This document shows, piece by piece, positions 26,041 to 35,152 of a stretch of DNA of 64,000 nucleotides (position 1 is its first letter; every line of letters starts with the position of its first letter). The stretch is from Pseudomonas sp. Bout1 (GTDB taxonomy: Bacteria; Pseudomonadota; Gammaproteobacteria; Pseudomonadales; Pseudomonadaceae), in contig NZ_JAVIWK010000001.1 of assembly GCF_034314165.1 (NCBI RefSeq), positions 6,773,001 through 6,837,000 of the forward strand. Reading direction: 5' to 3'. Made by a program: the position numbers and the translations under genes. The notes under the pieces were generated by a model. It had not been told where the DNA came from and did not search any database. It was given only the letters and a program-made list of their open reading frames with translations.

Positions 26041-27465
26041 ATGACGCTATACGTCAATCTCGCCGAACTGTTGGGCACGCGCATCGAGCAGGGCTTCTAT
26101 CGCCCGGGGGATCGGTTGCCGTCAGTACGGGCCTTGAGCGTGGAGCACGGCGTCAGCCTGAGCACCGTGCAACAGGCCTATCGCATGCTGGAAGACAACG
26201 GACTGGCGATGCCAAAACCCAAATCCGGTTATTTTGTGCCGGTGGGCCGGGATTTGCCGGCCCTGCCTGCTGTCAGCCGCCCGGCCCAGCGCCCGGTGGA
26301 AATTTCGCAGTGGGACCAAGTACTGGAATTGATCCGTGCGGTGCCACGCAAAGACGCCATACAGTTGGGCCGTGGCATGCCGGATGTATTGTCGCCCACC
26401 ATGAAACCCCTGCTGCGCAGCCTCGCCCGGATCAGCCGGCGCCAGGACATGCCGGGGCTGTATTACGACACCATCCACGGCAACCTGGAGCTGCGTGAAC
26501 AGATCGCCCGCCTGATGCTCGATTCAGGCTGCCAACTGACGCCCCAGGACCTGGTGATCACCACCGGCTGCCACGAAGCGCTGTCGGCCAGCATCCACGC
26601 TATCTGCGAGCCAGGCGATATCGTTGCCGTCGACTCGCCAAGCTTCCACGGCGCCATGCAAACCCTGAAAGGCCTGGGTATGAAAGCCCTGGAAATCCCC
26701 ACCGACCCACTCACCGGTATCAGCCTGGAAGCGCTGGAACTGGCACTGGAACAATGGCCGATCAAAGTCATACAGTTGACCCCCAACTGCAACAACCCAC
26801 TGGGCTACATCATGCCGGAGTCACGCAAGCGCGCACTGCTGAACCTGGCCCAGCGCTTCGACGTGGCGGTCATCGAGGATGATGTGTATGGCGAACTGGC
26901 CTACAGCTACCCGCGCCCACGCACCATAAAATCCTTCGACGAAGATGGCCGCGTCGTACTGTGCAGTTCCTTTTCGAAAACCCTGGCGCCCGGCCTGCGG
27001 ATCGGATGGGTAGCACCCGGTCGTTACCTGGAGCGCGTGCTGCACATGAAATACATCAGCACCGGCTCCACTGCTACCCAGCCGCAGATCGCAATTGCAG
27101 AGTTCCTGAAAAGCGGGCACTTCGAACCACATTTGCGGCGGATGCGTACCCAATACCAGCGTAATCGCGACCTGATGCTCGAGTGGGTGAGCCGTTACTT
27201 CCCGGCGGGCACACGCGCCAGCCGGCCACAGGGCAGCTTCATGTTGTGGGTGGAGCTGCCGGAAGGCTTCGATACCCTGAAGCTCAACCGGCTGCTGGTG
27301 GATGAAGGTGTACAGATTGCTGTGGGAAGTATCTTTTCTGCCTCCGGCAAGTACAGGAACTGCCTGCGCATGAACTACGCTGCCAAACCAACGCCGCAGA
27401 TTGAAGAGGCTGTGCGCAAGGTCGGCGCAACCGCCATCAGGTTGCTGGCCGAAGCGGTGGACTGA
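26041..27465 (+). CDS. MocR-type regulator (GntR HTH fused to aminotransferase)
   Basis: A 474-residue fusion. The GntR-type winged HTH is at about residues 1-70 (GDRLPSVRALSVEHGVSLST) and a fold-type I aminotransferase-like domain at about 105-470. The PLP lysine is K313 in SSFSKTLAPG. MocR proteins usually use the aminotransferase fold as a PLP-dependent sensor. Likely targets are itself or the divergent DUF1127 gene. It lies in an amino-acid and polyamine region, but no effector can be assigned. Confidence 0.9.
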   Translation: MTLYVNLAELLGTRIEQGFYRPGDRLPSVRALSVEHGVSLSTVQQAYRMLEDNGLAMPKPKSGYFVPVGRDLPALPAVSRPAQRPVEISQWDQVLELIRAVPRKDAIQLGRGMPDVLSPTMKPLLRSLARISRRQDMPGLYYDTIHGNLELREQIARLMLDSGCQLTPQDLVITTGCHEALSASIHAICEPGDIVAVDSPSFHGAMQTLKGLGMKALEIPTDPLTGISLEALELALEQWPIKVIQLTPNCNNPLGYIMPESRKRALLNLAQRFDVAVIEDDVYGELAYSYPRPRTIKSFDEDGRVVLCSSFSKTLAPGLRIGWVAPGRYLERVLHMKYISTGSTATQPQIAIAEFLKSGHFEPHLRRMRTQYQRNRDLMLEWVSRYFPAGTRASRPQGSFMLWVELPEGFDTLKLNRLLVDEGVQIAVGSIFSASGKYRNCLRMNYAAKPTPQIEEAVRKVGATAIRLLAEAVD

Positions 27466-27518
27466 CCTTTTGCGGGAAATAGCCGTCATATGCCGACAAC
27501 CGCCCTGATCCGGAACCC

Positions 27519-29090
27519 ATGTCATTGATGACCCAACGGCTATTACCGTTTTTCCTGCTGGGCATCCTGGCCTTGGGCGGCTGCGCCACCCTCGACCCGC
27601 CGCGCACGCCCAGCGAGGCGCTGCCCGCCAGTGAGTCGTCATTCGGCCGCTCGATCCAGGCCCAGGCCGCGCCGTACAAAGGCCGCTCCGGGTTCCGCCT
27701 GCTGCCCAACAGCAGCGAAGCCTTCATGGCCCGCGCCGAACTGATCCGCAACGCCCAGACCAGCCTGGATTTGCAGTACTACATCGTCCACGACGGCATC
27801 AGCACCCGCATGCTCGTGGATGAACTGCTCAAGGCCGCCGACCGTGGCGTGCGCGTGCGCATCCTGCTGGACGACACCACCAGCGACGGCCTGGACCAGA
27901 TCATCGCCACCCTCGCCGCCCACCCGCAGATCCAGATTCGCCTGTTCAACCCGCTGCACCTGGGGCGCAGCACCGGCGTAACAAGGGCCATGGCGCGGCT
28001 GTTCGACCTGTCGCTGCAACATCGGCGCATGCACAACAAGCTGTGGCTGGCGGACAACAGCGTGGCCATCGTCGGCGGGCGCAACCTGGGGGATGAGTAT
28101 TTCGACGCCGAACCCAACCTCAACTTCACCGATATCGACATGTTCAGCGTGGGTCCGGTGGCCGAGCAACTGGGCCACAGTTTCGACCAGTACTGGAACA
28201 GTGCCCTGAGCAAGCCCATCGGCGACTTCGTCAGCGACGCCTCCAAAGGCGACTTGGCCAGCGCCCGCGTGCGCCTGGAAGACTCCCTTGCCGAGTCGCG
28301 CCAGCAAAACCATGCGCTGTACAACCGCCTGCGCACCTACAAGACCCAGCCGCGCATGGACATCTGGCGCGGCGAGCTGATCTGGGCCTGGAACCAAGCG
28401 CTGTGGGATGCACCGAGCAAGGTGCTGGCCAAGGCCGATCCGGATCCCCGGCTGCTGTTGACCACACAACTGGCACCGGAGCTGGAAGGCGTCAGCCATG
28501 AACTGATGATGATTTCAGCTTACTTTGTACCGGGGCAGCCTGGCTTGGTGTACCTGACGGGACGCGCAGACGCCGGGGTATCGGTGAGCCTGCTGACCAA
28601 TTCACTGGAAGCCACCGACGTGCCTGCGGTGCATGGAGGTTATGCGCCTTATCGCAAGGCGCTGCTGGAGCACGGGGTAAAACTGTACGAATTGCGCCGC
28701 CAACCGGGAGACGGTGGCGGCAGCGGTCCTCATCTGTTCCGCAAAGGCACCTTCCACGGCTCGGACTCCAGCCTGCACAGCAAGGCGATCATCTTCGACC
28801 GGCAAAAGTCCTTCATCGGCTCATTCAATTTCGACCCGCGCTCGGTGCTGTGGAACACCGAAGTCGGGGTGCTGGTGGACAGCCCCGAGCTGGCGGAACA
28901 CGTGCGCAACCTGGCGCTGGAAGGCATGGCGCCGCCGTTGAGCTATCAGGCAAAACTGCAGGATGGCCAGGTGGTATGGGTGACCGAAGACAACGGCCAG
29001 CTACACACCCTGACCCGCGAACCCGGCAGTTGGTGGCGCCGGTTCAATGCCTGGTTTGCCACCTCCGTCGGGCTGGAACGCATGCTTTAA
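27519..29090 (+). CDS. Phospholipase D family lipoprotein (ClsC-like)
   Basis: A 523-residue protein with a lipoprotein signal (LGILALGGC, acylated Cys at about 22) and two HKD motifs: H172-N-K..D in HNKLWLAD and H420-S-K..D in HSKAIIFD. Two HKD motifs make one phospholipase D active site. The arrangement resembles the cardiolipin synthase ClsC/YmdC group, so phosphatidyl transfer at the membrane is likely. A REP pair follows directly. Confidence 0.85.
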   Translation: MSLMTQRLLPFFLLGILALGGCATLDPPRTPSEALPASESSFGRSIQAQAAPYKGRSGFRLLPNSSEAFMARAELIRNAQTSLDLQYYIVHDGISTRMLVDELLKAADRGVRVRILLDDTTSDGLDQIIATLAAHPQIQIRLFNPLHLGRSTGVTRAMARLFDLSLQHRRMHNKLWLADNSVAIVGGRNLGDEYFDAEPNLNFTDIDMFSVGPVAEQLGHSFDQYWNSALSKPIGDFVSDASKGDLASARVRLEDSLAESRQQNHALYNRLRTYKTQPRMDIWRGELIWAWNQALWDAPSKVLAKADPDPRLLLTTQLAPELEGVSHELMMISAYFVPGQPGLVYLTGRADAGVSVSLLTNSLEATDVPAVHGGYAPYRKALLEHGVKLYELRRQPGDGGGSGPHLFRKGTFHGSDSSLHSKAIIFDRQKSFIGSFNFDPRSVLWNTEVGVLVDSPELAEHVRNLALEGMAPPLSYQAKLQDGQVVWVTEDNGQLHTLTREPGSWWRRFNAWFATSVGLERML

Positions 29091-29104
29091 GAACAGCGAC
29101 GGGA

Positions 29105-29198
29105 CCTGTGGGAGCTGGCTTGCCTGCGATGGCGGAGTGTCAGTTTACGTATCCGGTGCTGACACTCCGCCATCGCGGGCAAGCCCGGCTCCCACAGG
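29105..29198. repeat. REP pair (inverted)
   Basis: CCTGTGGGAGCTGGCTTGCC from 29105 and an inverted copy ending GGCTCCCACAGG at 29198, with a spacer that itself repeats GCGGAGTGTCAG and CTGACACTCCGC inverted. It lies between the convergent PLD and MFS genes. Confidence 0.87.
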
Positions 29199-29214
29199 TG
29201 ATCGCATTTCAAGT

Positions 29215-30357
29215 TCAGGCGGGTTGTGCGGCGCCGAATGCACCTTGGCGCAGCAACAGGATCACCAGCCCCAATGCCCCCGCCGCCATCAACAGCGGCA
29301 ACGCATGCCCGCTGATCCACTGGCTGCCCGCACCGGCCACCAGCGGCCCGATCAGGCAGCCAATGCCCCACAGCTGCGCGATGTGCGCATTGGCGCGCAC
29401 CAGCGCGTCGTCGCGGTAGCGCTCGCCAATCAGGATCAGCGACAAGGTGAACAAACCGCCGGCGCTGGCGCCAAACAGCACCCACACCGGCCAGATCATC
29501 AACGTATCCAGCAACAGCGGAATCGCCAGGCTCGACGCCAGCAGCATCAATGCGCAGCCGAGAAACAGCGTGCGCCGAGGCAGGTAGTCGGCCAGTGCGC
29601 CAATCGGCAGTTGCAGCAACGCATCACCGACGACAACCGTACTGACCATCGCCAAGGCAATCTCGGCGGTGAAGCCCTGTTGCAGGCAATACACCGGCAA
29701 CAGCGTAAGAATCATCGCCTCGAACGCGGCGAATAGCGCCACAGCCCAGGCAATCGCCGGCAAGCCCCGGCAGAAGCGCAGCAAGTCGCCGAAGGTCACA
29801 CTGAAGGACTCGGCGGTGGGTGCACCGGAACGGCCCAGCAGCAGGATCGGCGAGAAGGTCAGCAGGCCGACGCCCACCCAGAAGCCAATGTCGTTATCGG
29901 TACCCAGCGCGCCCAGCAGCAACGGGCCCGACAGCTGGCTCAAGGCATAGCTGCAGCCATACAGCGCCACCAGGCGACCGCGCCAGCGCTCTATCACCAG
30001 TTGGTTGATCCAGCTTTCGCCGAGGATAAACACGATGGTCAGGATCACCCCGATCATCAACCGCAGCACCAGCCATACCGTGTAGCTGGGCAATACCGCC
30101 AGCAAACCGATGGAAATTGCCCCGCCCCACAGGCACAGGCGCATCAGGTTCGCCGTGCCCAGGCGCGAAACCAGGCCGCTGGAGATTTTGGCACCCAGCA
30201 GCACTCCGAAGGCCGGCATCGCGGCCATGACGCCGATGGCGAAGCTGCCGTAGCCCCAGCTTTCCAGGCGCAAGGACACCAGCGGCATGCTCACGCCCAA
30301 GGCCAGGCCCACGCTCAAGACCGACGCCAGCACGGCGAAATAGGTCGCCCAACGCAT
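29215..30357 (-). CDS. MFS transporter (YcaD-like)
   Basis: A 380-residue membrane protein with about 12 hydrophobic segments of the major facilitator type. The N-terminal RWATYFAVLASVLSVGLALG and GYGSFAIGVMAAMPAFGVLL resemble YcaD-like permeases. Start ATG 30357 follows AGGAGCGTGG on the minus strand. Substrate unknown. It is followed by pauC in the same direction upstream, with a REP pair between. Confidence 0.82.
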   Translation of the reverse strand: MRWATYFAVLASVLSVGLALGVSMPLVSLRLESWGYGSFAIGVMAAMPAFGVLLGAKISSGLVSRLGTANLMRLCLWGGAISIGLLAVLPSYTVWLVLRLMIGVILTIVFILGESWINQLVIERWRGRLVALYGCSYALSQLSGPLLLGALGTDNDIGFWVGVGLLTFSPILLLGRSGAPTAESFSVTFGDLLRFCRGLPAIAWAVALFAAFEAMILTLLPVYCLQQGFTAEIALAMVSTVVVGDALLQLPIGALADYLPRRTLFLGCALMLLASSLAIPLLLDTLMIWPVWVLFGASAGGLFTLSLILIGERYRDDALVRANAHIAQLWGIGCLIGPLVAGAGSQWISGHALPLLMAAGALGLVILLLRQGAFGAAQPA

Positions 30358-30399
30358 TTCCACGCTCCTGTGGACTATTTGTAGATCACACAAAACAAA

Positions 30400-30486
30400 G
30401 TGGGAGCGAGCTTGCTCGCGAATGCGGTGTACCAGTCAATACATCAGCGACTGTGATACCGCTTTCGCGAGCAAGCCCGCTCCCAC
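30400..30486. repeat. REP pair (inverted)
   Basis: GTGGGAGCGAGCTTGCTCGC at 30400 and inverted TTCGCGAGCAAGCCCGCTCC ending in CAC at 30486. This is a second REP subfamily (GAGCTTGCTCGC core) compared with the GGCTTGCC type. Confidence 0.85.
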
Positions 30487-30513
30487 ATTTTTTACAGCGG
30501 TGTTTCTGGAAGC

Positions 30514-32007
30514 TTACAGCTTGATCCAGGTCGCCTTCAGCTCGGTGTATTTGTCGAACGCGTGCAGCGACTTGTCGCGGCCGTTACCCGACTGCTTGAA
30601 ACCACCAAACGGTGCGGTCATGTCGCCACCATCGTACTGGTTGACCCACACGCTGCCGGCACGCAGTGCCTTGGCGGTGAGGTGTGCCTTGGAGATGTTC
30701 GACGTCCACACCGCAGCGGCCAGGCCGTATTGGGTGTCGTTGGCGATCGCAATGGCTTCTTCCACGCTGTCAAAGGCAATCACCGACAGTACCGGGCCGA
30801 AAATTTCTTCCTGGGCGATCTTCATGGCGTTGGTCACGCCGTCGAAAATCGTTGGCTCGACATAGGTGCCGCCACTTTCCTGCAGCGTGCGCTTGCCACC
30901 GGCCACCAGCTTGGCGCCATCAGCATGCCCGGCTTCGATGTACGACAGCACGGTGTTCATCTGCTGGGTGTCCACCAGCGCGCCGACCGTGGTGGCCGGG
31001 TCCAGCGGGTTGCCCGGCTTCCAGGCCTTGAGGGCCTCGATCACCAGCGGCAGGAATTTATCCTTGATGGAGCGCTCTACCAGCAGGCGCGAACCGGCGG
31101 TGCACACTTCGCCCTGGTTGAAGGCGATGGCGCCAGCGGCGGATTCGGCAGCGGCTTGCAGGTCCGGGGCATCGGCGAACACGATGTTCGGGCTCTTGCC
31201 GCCGGCTTCCAGCCAGACGCGCTTCATGTTCGACTCACCGGAGCGAATCAGCAGTTGCTTGGCGATCTTGGTCGAACCGGTGAACACCAGGGTGTCGACG
31301 TCCATGTGCAGCGCCAGGGCGTTACCCACGGTGTGGCCATAACCCGGCAGCACGTTGAACACGCCTTTGGGGATACCGGCTTCAACCGCCAGCGCAGCGA
31401 TGCGGATGGCTGTCAGTGGCGACTTTTCAGACGGCTTGAGGATCACCGAGTTACCGGTGGACAGCGCCGGCCCGAGTTTCCAGCAGGCCATCATCAGCGG
31501 GAAGTTCCACGGCACGATGGCCGCGACAACACCGACGGGCTCACGGGTCACCAGGCCCAGTTGGTCATGGGGGGTGGCGGCGACTTCGTCGTAGATCTTG
31601 TCGATGGCCTCGCCGCTCCAGCTCAGGGCTTGCGCCGCGCCTGGGACGTCGATGTACAGGGAGTCGCTGATCGGCTTGCCCATGTCCAGGGTTTCAAGCA
31701 GTGCCAGCTCTTCGGCGTTGGCCTTGAGCAAGCCGGCGAAACGGATCATGGTGGCTTTGCGCTTGGCCGGTGCCAGGCGCGACCAGGCACCGGAATTGAA
31801 GGTGGCGCGGGCGTTTTCAACCGCGCGCTGGGCGTCGGCAACGTCACAGCTGGCAACGGTTGCCAGCAGGCGGCCATCCACCGGGCTCAAACATTCGAAC
31901 GTGTCGCCAGAAACGGCGGCGGTGTATTCGCCATTGATGTAGGCGCGGCCTTCGATCTTCAGATCCTTGGCGCGTTGTTCCCAGTCGGCACGGGTCAGGG
32001 TGGTCAT
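30514..32007 (-). CDS. pauC: Aldehyde dehydrogenase PauC
   Basis: A 497-residue NAD(P)+-dependent aldehyde dehydrogenase. The catalytic cysteine is C302 in NQGEVCTAGSR; the general base glutamate is in LEAGGKSP. PWNFPLMMACWKLGPAL is the cofactor region. It oxidises gamma-glutamyl-aminobutyraldehyde and related aldehydes from polyamine breakdown, equivalent to PAO1 PA5312 (from memory). It stands divergent from a cupin gene with a near-palindrome between them. Confidence 0.88.
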   Translation of the reverse strand: MTTLTRADWEQRAKDLKIEGRAYINGEYTAAVSGDTFECLSPVDGRLLATVASCDVADAQRAVENARATFNSGAWSRLAPAKRKATMIRFAGLLKANAEELALLETLDMGKPISDSLYIDVPGAAQALSWSGEAIDKIYDEVAATPHDQLGLVTREPVGVVAAIVPWNFPLMMACWKLGPALSTGNSVILKPSEKSPLTAIRIAALAVEAGIPKGVFNVLPGYGHTVGNALALHMDVDTLVFTGSTKIAKQLLIRSGESNMKRVWLEAGGKSPNIVFADAPDLQAAAESAAGAIAFNQGEVCTAGSRLLVERSIKDKFLPLVIEALKAWKPGNPLDPATTVGALVDTQQMNTVLSYIEAGHADGAKLVAGGKRTLQESGGTYVEPTIFDGVTNAMKIAQEEIFGPVLSVIAFDSVEEAIAIANDTQYGLAAAVWTSNISKAHLTAKALRAGSVWVNQYDGGDMTAPFGGFKQSGNGRDKSLHAFDKYTELKATWIKL

Positions 32008-32175
32008 GCGAGTGTCCTCCTCTTATTGAATACAAGGGCCGGGCGATGTACCCAGGCACCTTCGAAGAATTCTTGCCTGGCCAGCCAGCTGTTCGGCTCA
32101 AGGCAGCTGCCACCCTAAACCAGCGGCGATGAATGTTTCAATATATTTGACATAACGCCTGCAAACGCCCTTGCG

Positions 32176-32195
32176 ATGTTCATTTTAATAAACAT
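32176..32195. promoter_or_regulatory. Candidate operator between pauC and the cupin gene
   Basis: ATGTTCATTTTAATAAACAT is a 20-base near-palindrome (16 of 20 positions symmetric) between the divergent pauC and cupin genes. PauR is the obvious candidate ligand, but the site was not compared with known PauR sites. Confidence 0.42.
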
Positions 32196-32237
32196 AGACT
32201 TTGGGCTCTCCAACCGCAGGCCAGACGGGACACACCC

Positions 32238-32600
32238 ATGAACATCCAGAATATCGTCGACTTCAGCCAGGTCCGGACCGAGCCTGACCGCTACCGTCCG
32301 GCTGCGGAGAAAATCCTCAAGGGCGACCCCGAGCAAACCGTCTACAACCACTACAACAGTCCGTGCGGCCAGATGAGCGCCGGGGTCTGGGAAGGTGAAG
32401 TCGGGCAATGGAAGGTCAACTACAGCGAGCATGAGTACTGCGAGATCGTGCAGGGCGTCTCTGTATTGCGCGACGCCGACGGCAACGCCAAGACCTTGCG
32501 CGCCGGTGATCGCTTCGTCATTCCGGCCGGCTTCAACGGCACCTGGGAAGTGCTGGAGCCCTGCCGCAAGATCTACGTGGTGTTCGAAGAAAAGGCCTGA
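32238..32600 (+). CDS. Cupin domain protein
   Basis: A 120-residue single-domain cupin of the (S)-ureidoglycine aminohydrolase-like group (cupin_3): SEHEYCEIVQGV and AGDRFVIPAGFNGTWEV are the two cupin motifs. Function unknown. It is divergent from pauC, and the pair seems conserved in pseudomonads (PA5314-like, from memory), suggesting a role in polyamine metabolism. A bidirectional terminator follows. Confidence 0.82.
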   Translation: MNIQNIVDFSQVRTEPDRYRPAAEKILKGDPEQTVYNHYNSPCGQMSAGVWEGEVGQWKVNYSEHEYCEIVQGVSVLRDADGNAKTLRAGDRFVIPAGFNGTWEVLEPCRKIYVVFEEKA

Positions 32601-32617
32601 TCAGTTTTTCAGAGCAC

Positions 32618-32654
32618 AAAAAAAAGCCCGCATCGTGAGATACGGGCTTTTTTT
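32618..32654. terminator. Bidirectional terminator between cupin and rpmG
   Basis: A-tract, stem GCCCGCATC with GATACGGGC (one G-U pair), T-tract. It serves both the plus-strand cupin gene and the minus-strand rpmB-rpmG operon. Confidence 0.9.
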
Positions 32655-32672
32655 CACAAGAAAGAAAACCAA

Positions 32673-32828
32673 TTACTTGATTTTGCCTTCTTTGTAGATC
32701 ACGTGCTTGCGAACGCGCGGGTCGAACATTTTCTTTTCGAGCTTGTCCGGGGTAGTACGCTTGTTCTTGTCGGTAGTGTAGAAGTGACCAGTACCGGCGC
32801 TAGAGATCATTCGAATCAATTCACGCAT
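32673..32828 (-). CDS. rpmG: Ribosomal protein bL33
   Basis: A 51-residue large-subunit protein: [19 protein letters not shown] at the start and [11 protein letters not shown] at the end. It lacks the zinc CxxC pairs, so it is the zinc-independent form. It lies 11 bases after rpmB, as usual in gammaproteobacteria. Confidence 0.96.
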   Translation of the reverse strand: MRELIRMISSAGTGHFYTTDKNKRTTPDKLEKKMFDPRVRKHVIYKEGKIK

Positions 32829-32839
32829 GATATAGCTCC

Positions 32840-33073
32840 TTAGATTTTGCCGTCGCGGCGCAGTTCGGCCAGCACGACAGTGATGCCACGCTTGTCGATG
32901 ATACGCATGCCTTTGGCAGATACGCGCAGACGAACAAAACGTTTCTCTTCTTCAACCCAGAAGCGGTGATGCTGCAGGTTTGGCAGGAAACGACGACGGG
33001 TTTTGTTGTTTGCGTGGGAAATGTTATTCCCAGTCACCGGACCCTTACCGGTAACTTGACAGACTCTCGACAT
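32840..33073 (-). CDS. rpmB: Ribosomal protein bL28
   Basis: A 77-residue large-subunit protein starting [17 protein letters not shown], with [19 protein letters not shown] in the centre. It is first in the rpmB-rpmG operon. A stem-loop and a likely sigma-70 promoter are visible upstream. Confidence 0.97.
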   Translation of the reverse strand: MSRVCQVTGKGPVTGNNISHANNKTRRRFLPNLQHHRFWVEEEKRFVRLRVSAKGMRIIDKRGITVVLAELRRDGKI

Positions 33074-33098
33074 GCCTCAGCCCTCTAAAACCACATGC

Positions 33099-33117
33099 CC
33101 AACCCGGCATGGGTTGG
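33099..33117 (-). promoter_or_regulatory. Leader hairpin before rpmB
   Basis: CCAACCC (33099-33105) and GGGTTGG (33111-33117) form a perfect stem with a 5-base loop, 25 bases before the rpmB start. Possible site of ribosomal-protein or RNA stability control. Confidence 0.4.
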
Positions 33118-33221
33118 CCGCTTAATCTCTCAGTCATTTGGCGCCAGGCGCCGCGTTTCTTTAGGGTCTTACCGGCTACACCTACTAGCGAAGGAACCGG
33201 GCCCCTAGAAAAGAGCGCTGC

Positions 33222-33250
33222 TTTATACCAGAAAGACCCCAGTGCAACAA
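33222..33250 (-). promoter_or_regulatory. Likely sigma-70 promoter of rpmB-rpmG
   Basis: On the minus strand -35 TTGTTG (33245-33250) and -10 TATAAA (33222-33227) are 17 bases apart, giving an untranslated leader of about 140 bases. Confidence 0.55.
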
Positions 33251-33531
33251 CAGGCCGTGTGTTTTTACACGCGTAAATCCAGGCCATGGACGCCTGAACC
33301 GTTGCCAGGGTGGGCCGCTATAGAAGCTAACCGCTCGTCGCACAGAATGATTTACAGCGCCCGCGCGCACTGCAAAGTGCTCGGCAAAACGACCTGAGGC
33401 GCCATCAAAACAGTATTTGAGGCAAAAGCACAGGCAAAAATGGGCTAGTCATTTGTCAATCAGCCCACTACGGTAGGACTTTTCCAGACTGCACTCGCAG
33501 ATGGGCCTTCGATCTGCAAAGGAAACCGAAT

Positions 33532-35124
33532 ATGCGCCTCGCTGCCCTACCGCTATTGCTAGCCCCTCTTTTTATTGCTGCACACGCCCAGGCGGCGACC
33601 ACCTTGAGCGTCTGTACCGAAGCCAGTCCCGAAGGCTTCGACGTGGTGCAATACAACTCGCTGACCACCACCAACGCCTCGGCAGATGTATTGATGAACC
33701 GCCTGGTGGACTTCGACGCCACCAGCGGCAAGCTGGTCCCGAGCCTGGCAGACAGCTGGGAAGTATCGCCGGACGGCCTCACCTACACCTTCAAGCTGCA
33801 CCCGGATGTGAAATTTCATCGCACCGACTACTTCACCCCAAGCCGCAGCCTGAGCGCCGAAGACGTGCGCTTCAGTTTCGAGCGCATGCTTGACCCGGCC
33901 AACCCGTGGCACAAAATCGCCCAGAGCGGTTTCCCTCACGCCCAGTCGCTGCAACTGCCCACGCTGATCAAGAAGATCGACGCCCTGGACCCGTTGACCG
34001 TGCGTTTTACCCTGGACCACGCCGATTCGACCTTCCTCGCCGCATTGAGCATGGGCTTTGCCTCGATCTACCCGGCCGAATACGCCGACAAACTGCTCAA
34101 GGCCGGCACGCCAGAGAAGCTCAACAGCCAGCCTATCGGCACCGGGCCGTTCATTTTCGGGCGTTTCCAGAAAGACGCGACGATTCGCTACAAGGCCAAC
34201 CCGGACTACTTCGCCGGCAAGCCAGCAGTGGATAACCTGATCTTTGCGATCACCCCGGACGCCAACGTGCGCCTGCAGCGATTGCGCCGTGACGAGTGCC
34301 AGATCGCCCTGTCGCCCAAGCCGCTGGATATTGATGCCGCCCAGAAAGATGCCGACCTGAAGGTCGAGAAAACCGCAGCCTTCATGACCGCATTTGTCGC
34401 CATCAACAGTCAACACCCGCCGTTGGACAAGCCCGAAGTTCGCCAGGCAATCAACCTGGCCTTCGACAAGGCCAGCTACCTCAAGGCCGTATTCGAAGGC
34501 ACCGCCGAAGCCGCCAATGGCCCCTTCCCCCCAAATACCTGGAGCTACGCCAAGGACTTGCCGGGCTACCCGCAAGACATCGCCAAGGCCAAGCAGCTTC
34601 TGGATCGCGCCGGGCTCAAGGACGGCTTCAAGACCACCATCTGGACCCGGCCGTCGGGCAGCCTGCTGAACCCCAACCCAAGCCTGGGCGCACAATTGCT
34701 GCAGGCAGACCTGGCCAAGGTCGGCATCCAGGCGGAAATTCGTGTAATCGAATGGGGCGAACTGATTCGGCGCGCCAAGGCCGGCGAGCACGACCTGCTG
34801 TTCATGGGCTGGGCTGGTGACAATGGCGACCCGGATAACTTCCTGACGCCGCAGTTCTCCTGCGCAGCAGTGAAGTCCGGCACCAACTTCGCCCGCTACT
34901 GCGACCCGGCGCTGGACAAGCTGATCAGCGCCGGCAAAACCACCAGCGAACAGGGCGTGCGCAGCAAGCTGTACCAGCAGGCCCAGGCGCAGATCCAGCA
35001 ACAGGCACTGTGGCTGCCACTGGCGCACCCGACCGCGTTTGCGCTGACTCGCAAGAATGTCGAGGGGTACCAGGTGAGCCCGTTCGGGCGCCAGGACTAT
35101 TCCAAGGTCAGCGTCAAACCATAA
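33532..35124 (+). CDS. Peptide ABC transporter substrate-binding protein
   Basis: A 530-residue periplasmic solute-binding protein of family SBP_bac_5 (DppA/OppA type). The signal peptide ends at about AHAQA (residue 21). LVPSLADSWEVSPDGLTYTF near residue 65 is the family signature. It probably binds di- or tripeptides for a Dpp-type importer. No permease or ATPase genes are next to it, so it must use a transporter encoded elsewhere, as for the orphan DppA paralogues of P. aeruginosa. Confidence 0.9.
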   Translation: MRLAALPLLLAPLFIAAHAQAATTLSVCTEASPEGFDVVQYNSLTTTNASADVLMNRLVDFDATSGKLVPSLADSWEVSPDGLTYTFKLHPDVKFHRTDYFTPSRSLSAEDVRFSFERMLDPANPWHKIAQSGFPHAQSLQLPTLIKKIDALDPLTVRFTLDHADSTFLAALSMGFASIYPAEYADKLLKAGTPEKLNSQPIGTGPFIFGRFQKDATIRYKANPDYFAGKPAVDNLIFAITPDANVRLQRLRRDECQIALSPKPLDIDAAQKDADLKVEKTAAFMTAFVAINSQHPPLDKPEVRQAINLAFDKASYLKAVFEGTAEAANGPFPPNTWSYAKDLPGYPQDIAKAKQLLDRAGLKDGFKTTIWTRPSGSLLNPNPSLGAQLLQADLAKVGIQAEIRVIEWGELIRRAKAGEHDLLFMGWAGDNGDPDNFLTPQFSCAAVKSGTNFARYCDPALDKLISAGKTTSEQGVRSKLYQQAQAQIQQQALWLPLAHPTAFALTRKNVEGYQVSPFGRQDYSKVSVKP

Positions 35125-35152
35125 GCCCTGCCAGGGGCTGGTGCGCCAGCCC

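Larger units (their letters stand above)
33074..33531. other. 458-base gap between rpmB and the peptide-binding protein
   Basis: The rpmB side holds the leader hairpin and promoter described separately. The remaining stretch (about 33255-33531) shows no convincing gene, REP unit or terminator; it must carry the promoter of the binding-protein gene. Confidence 0.6.
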
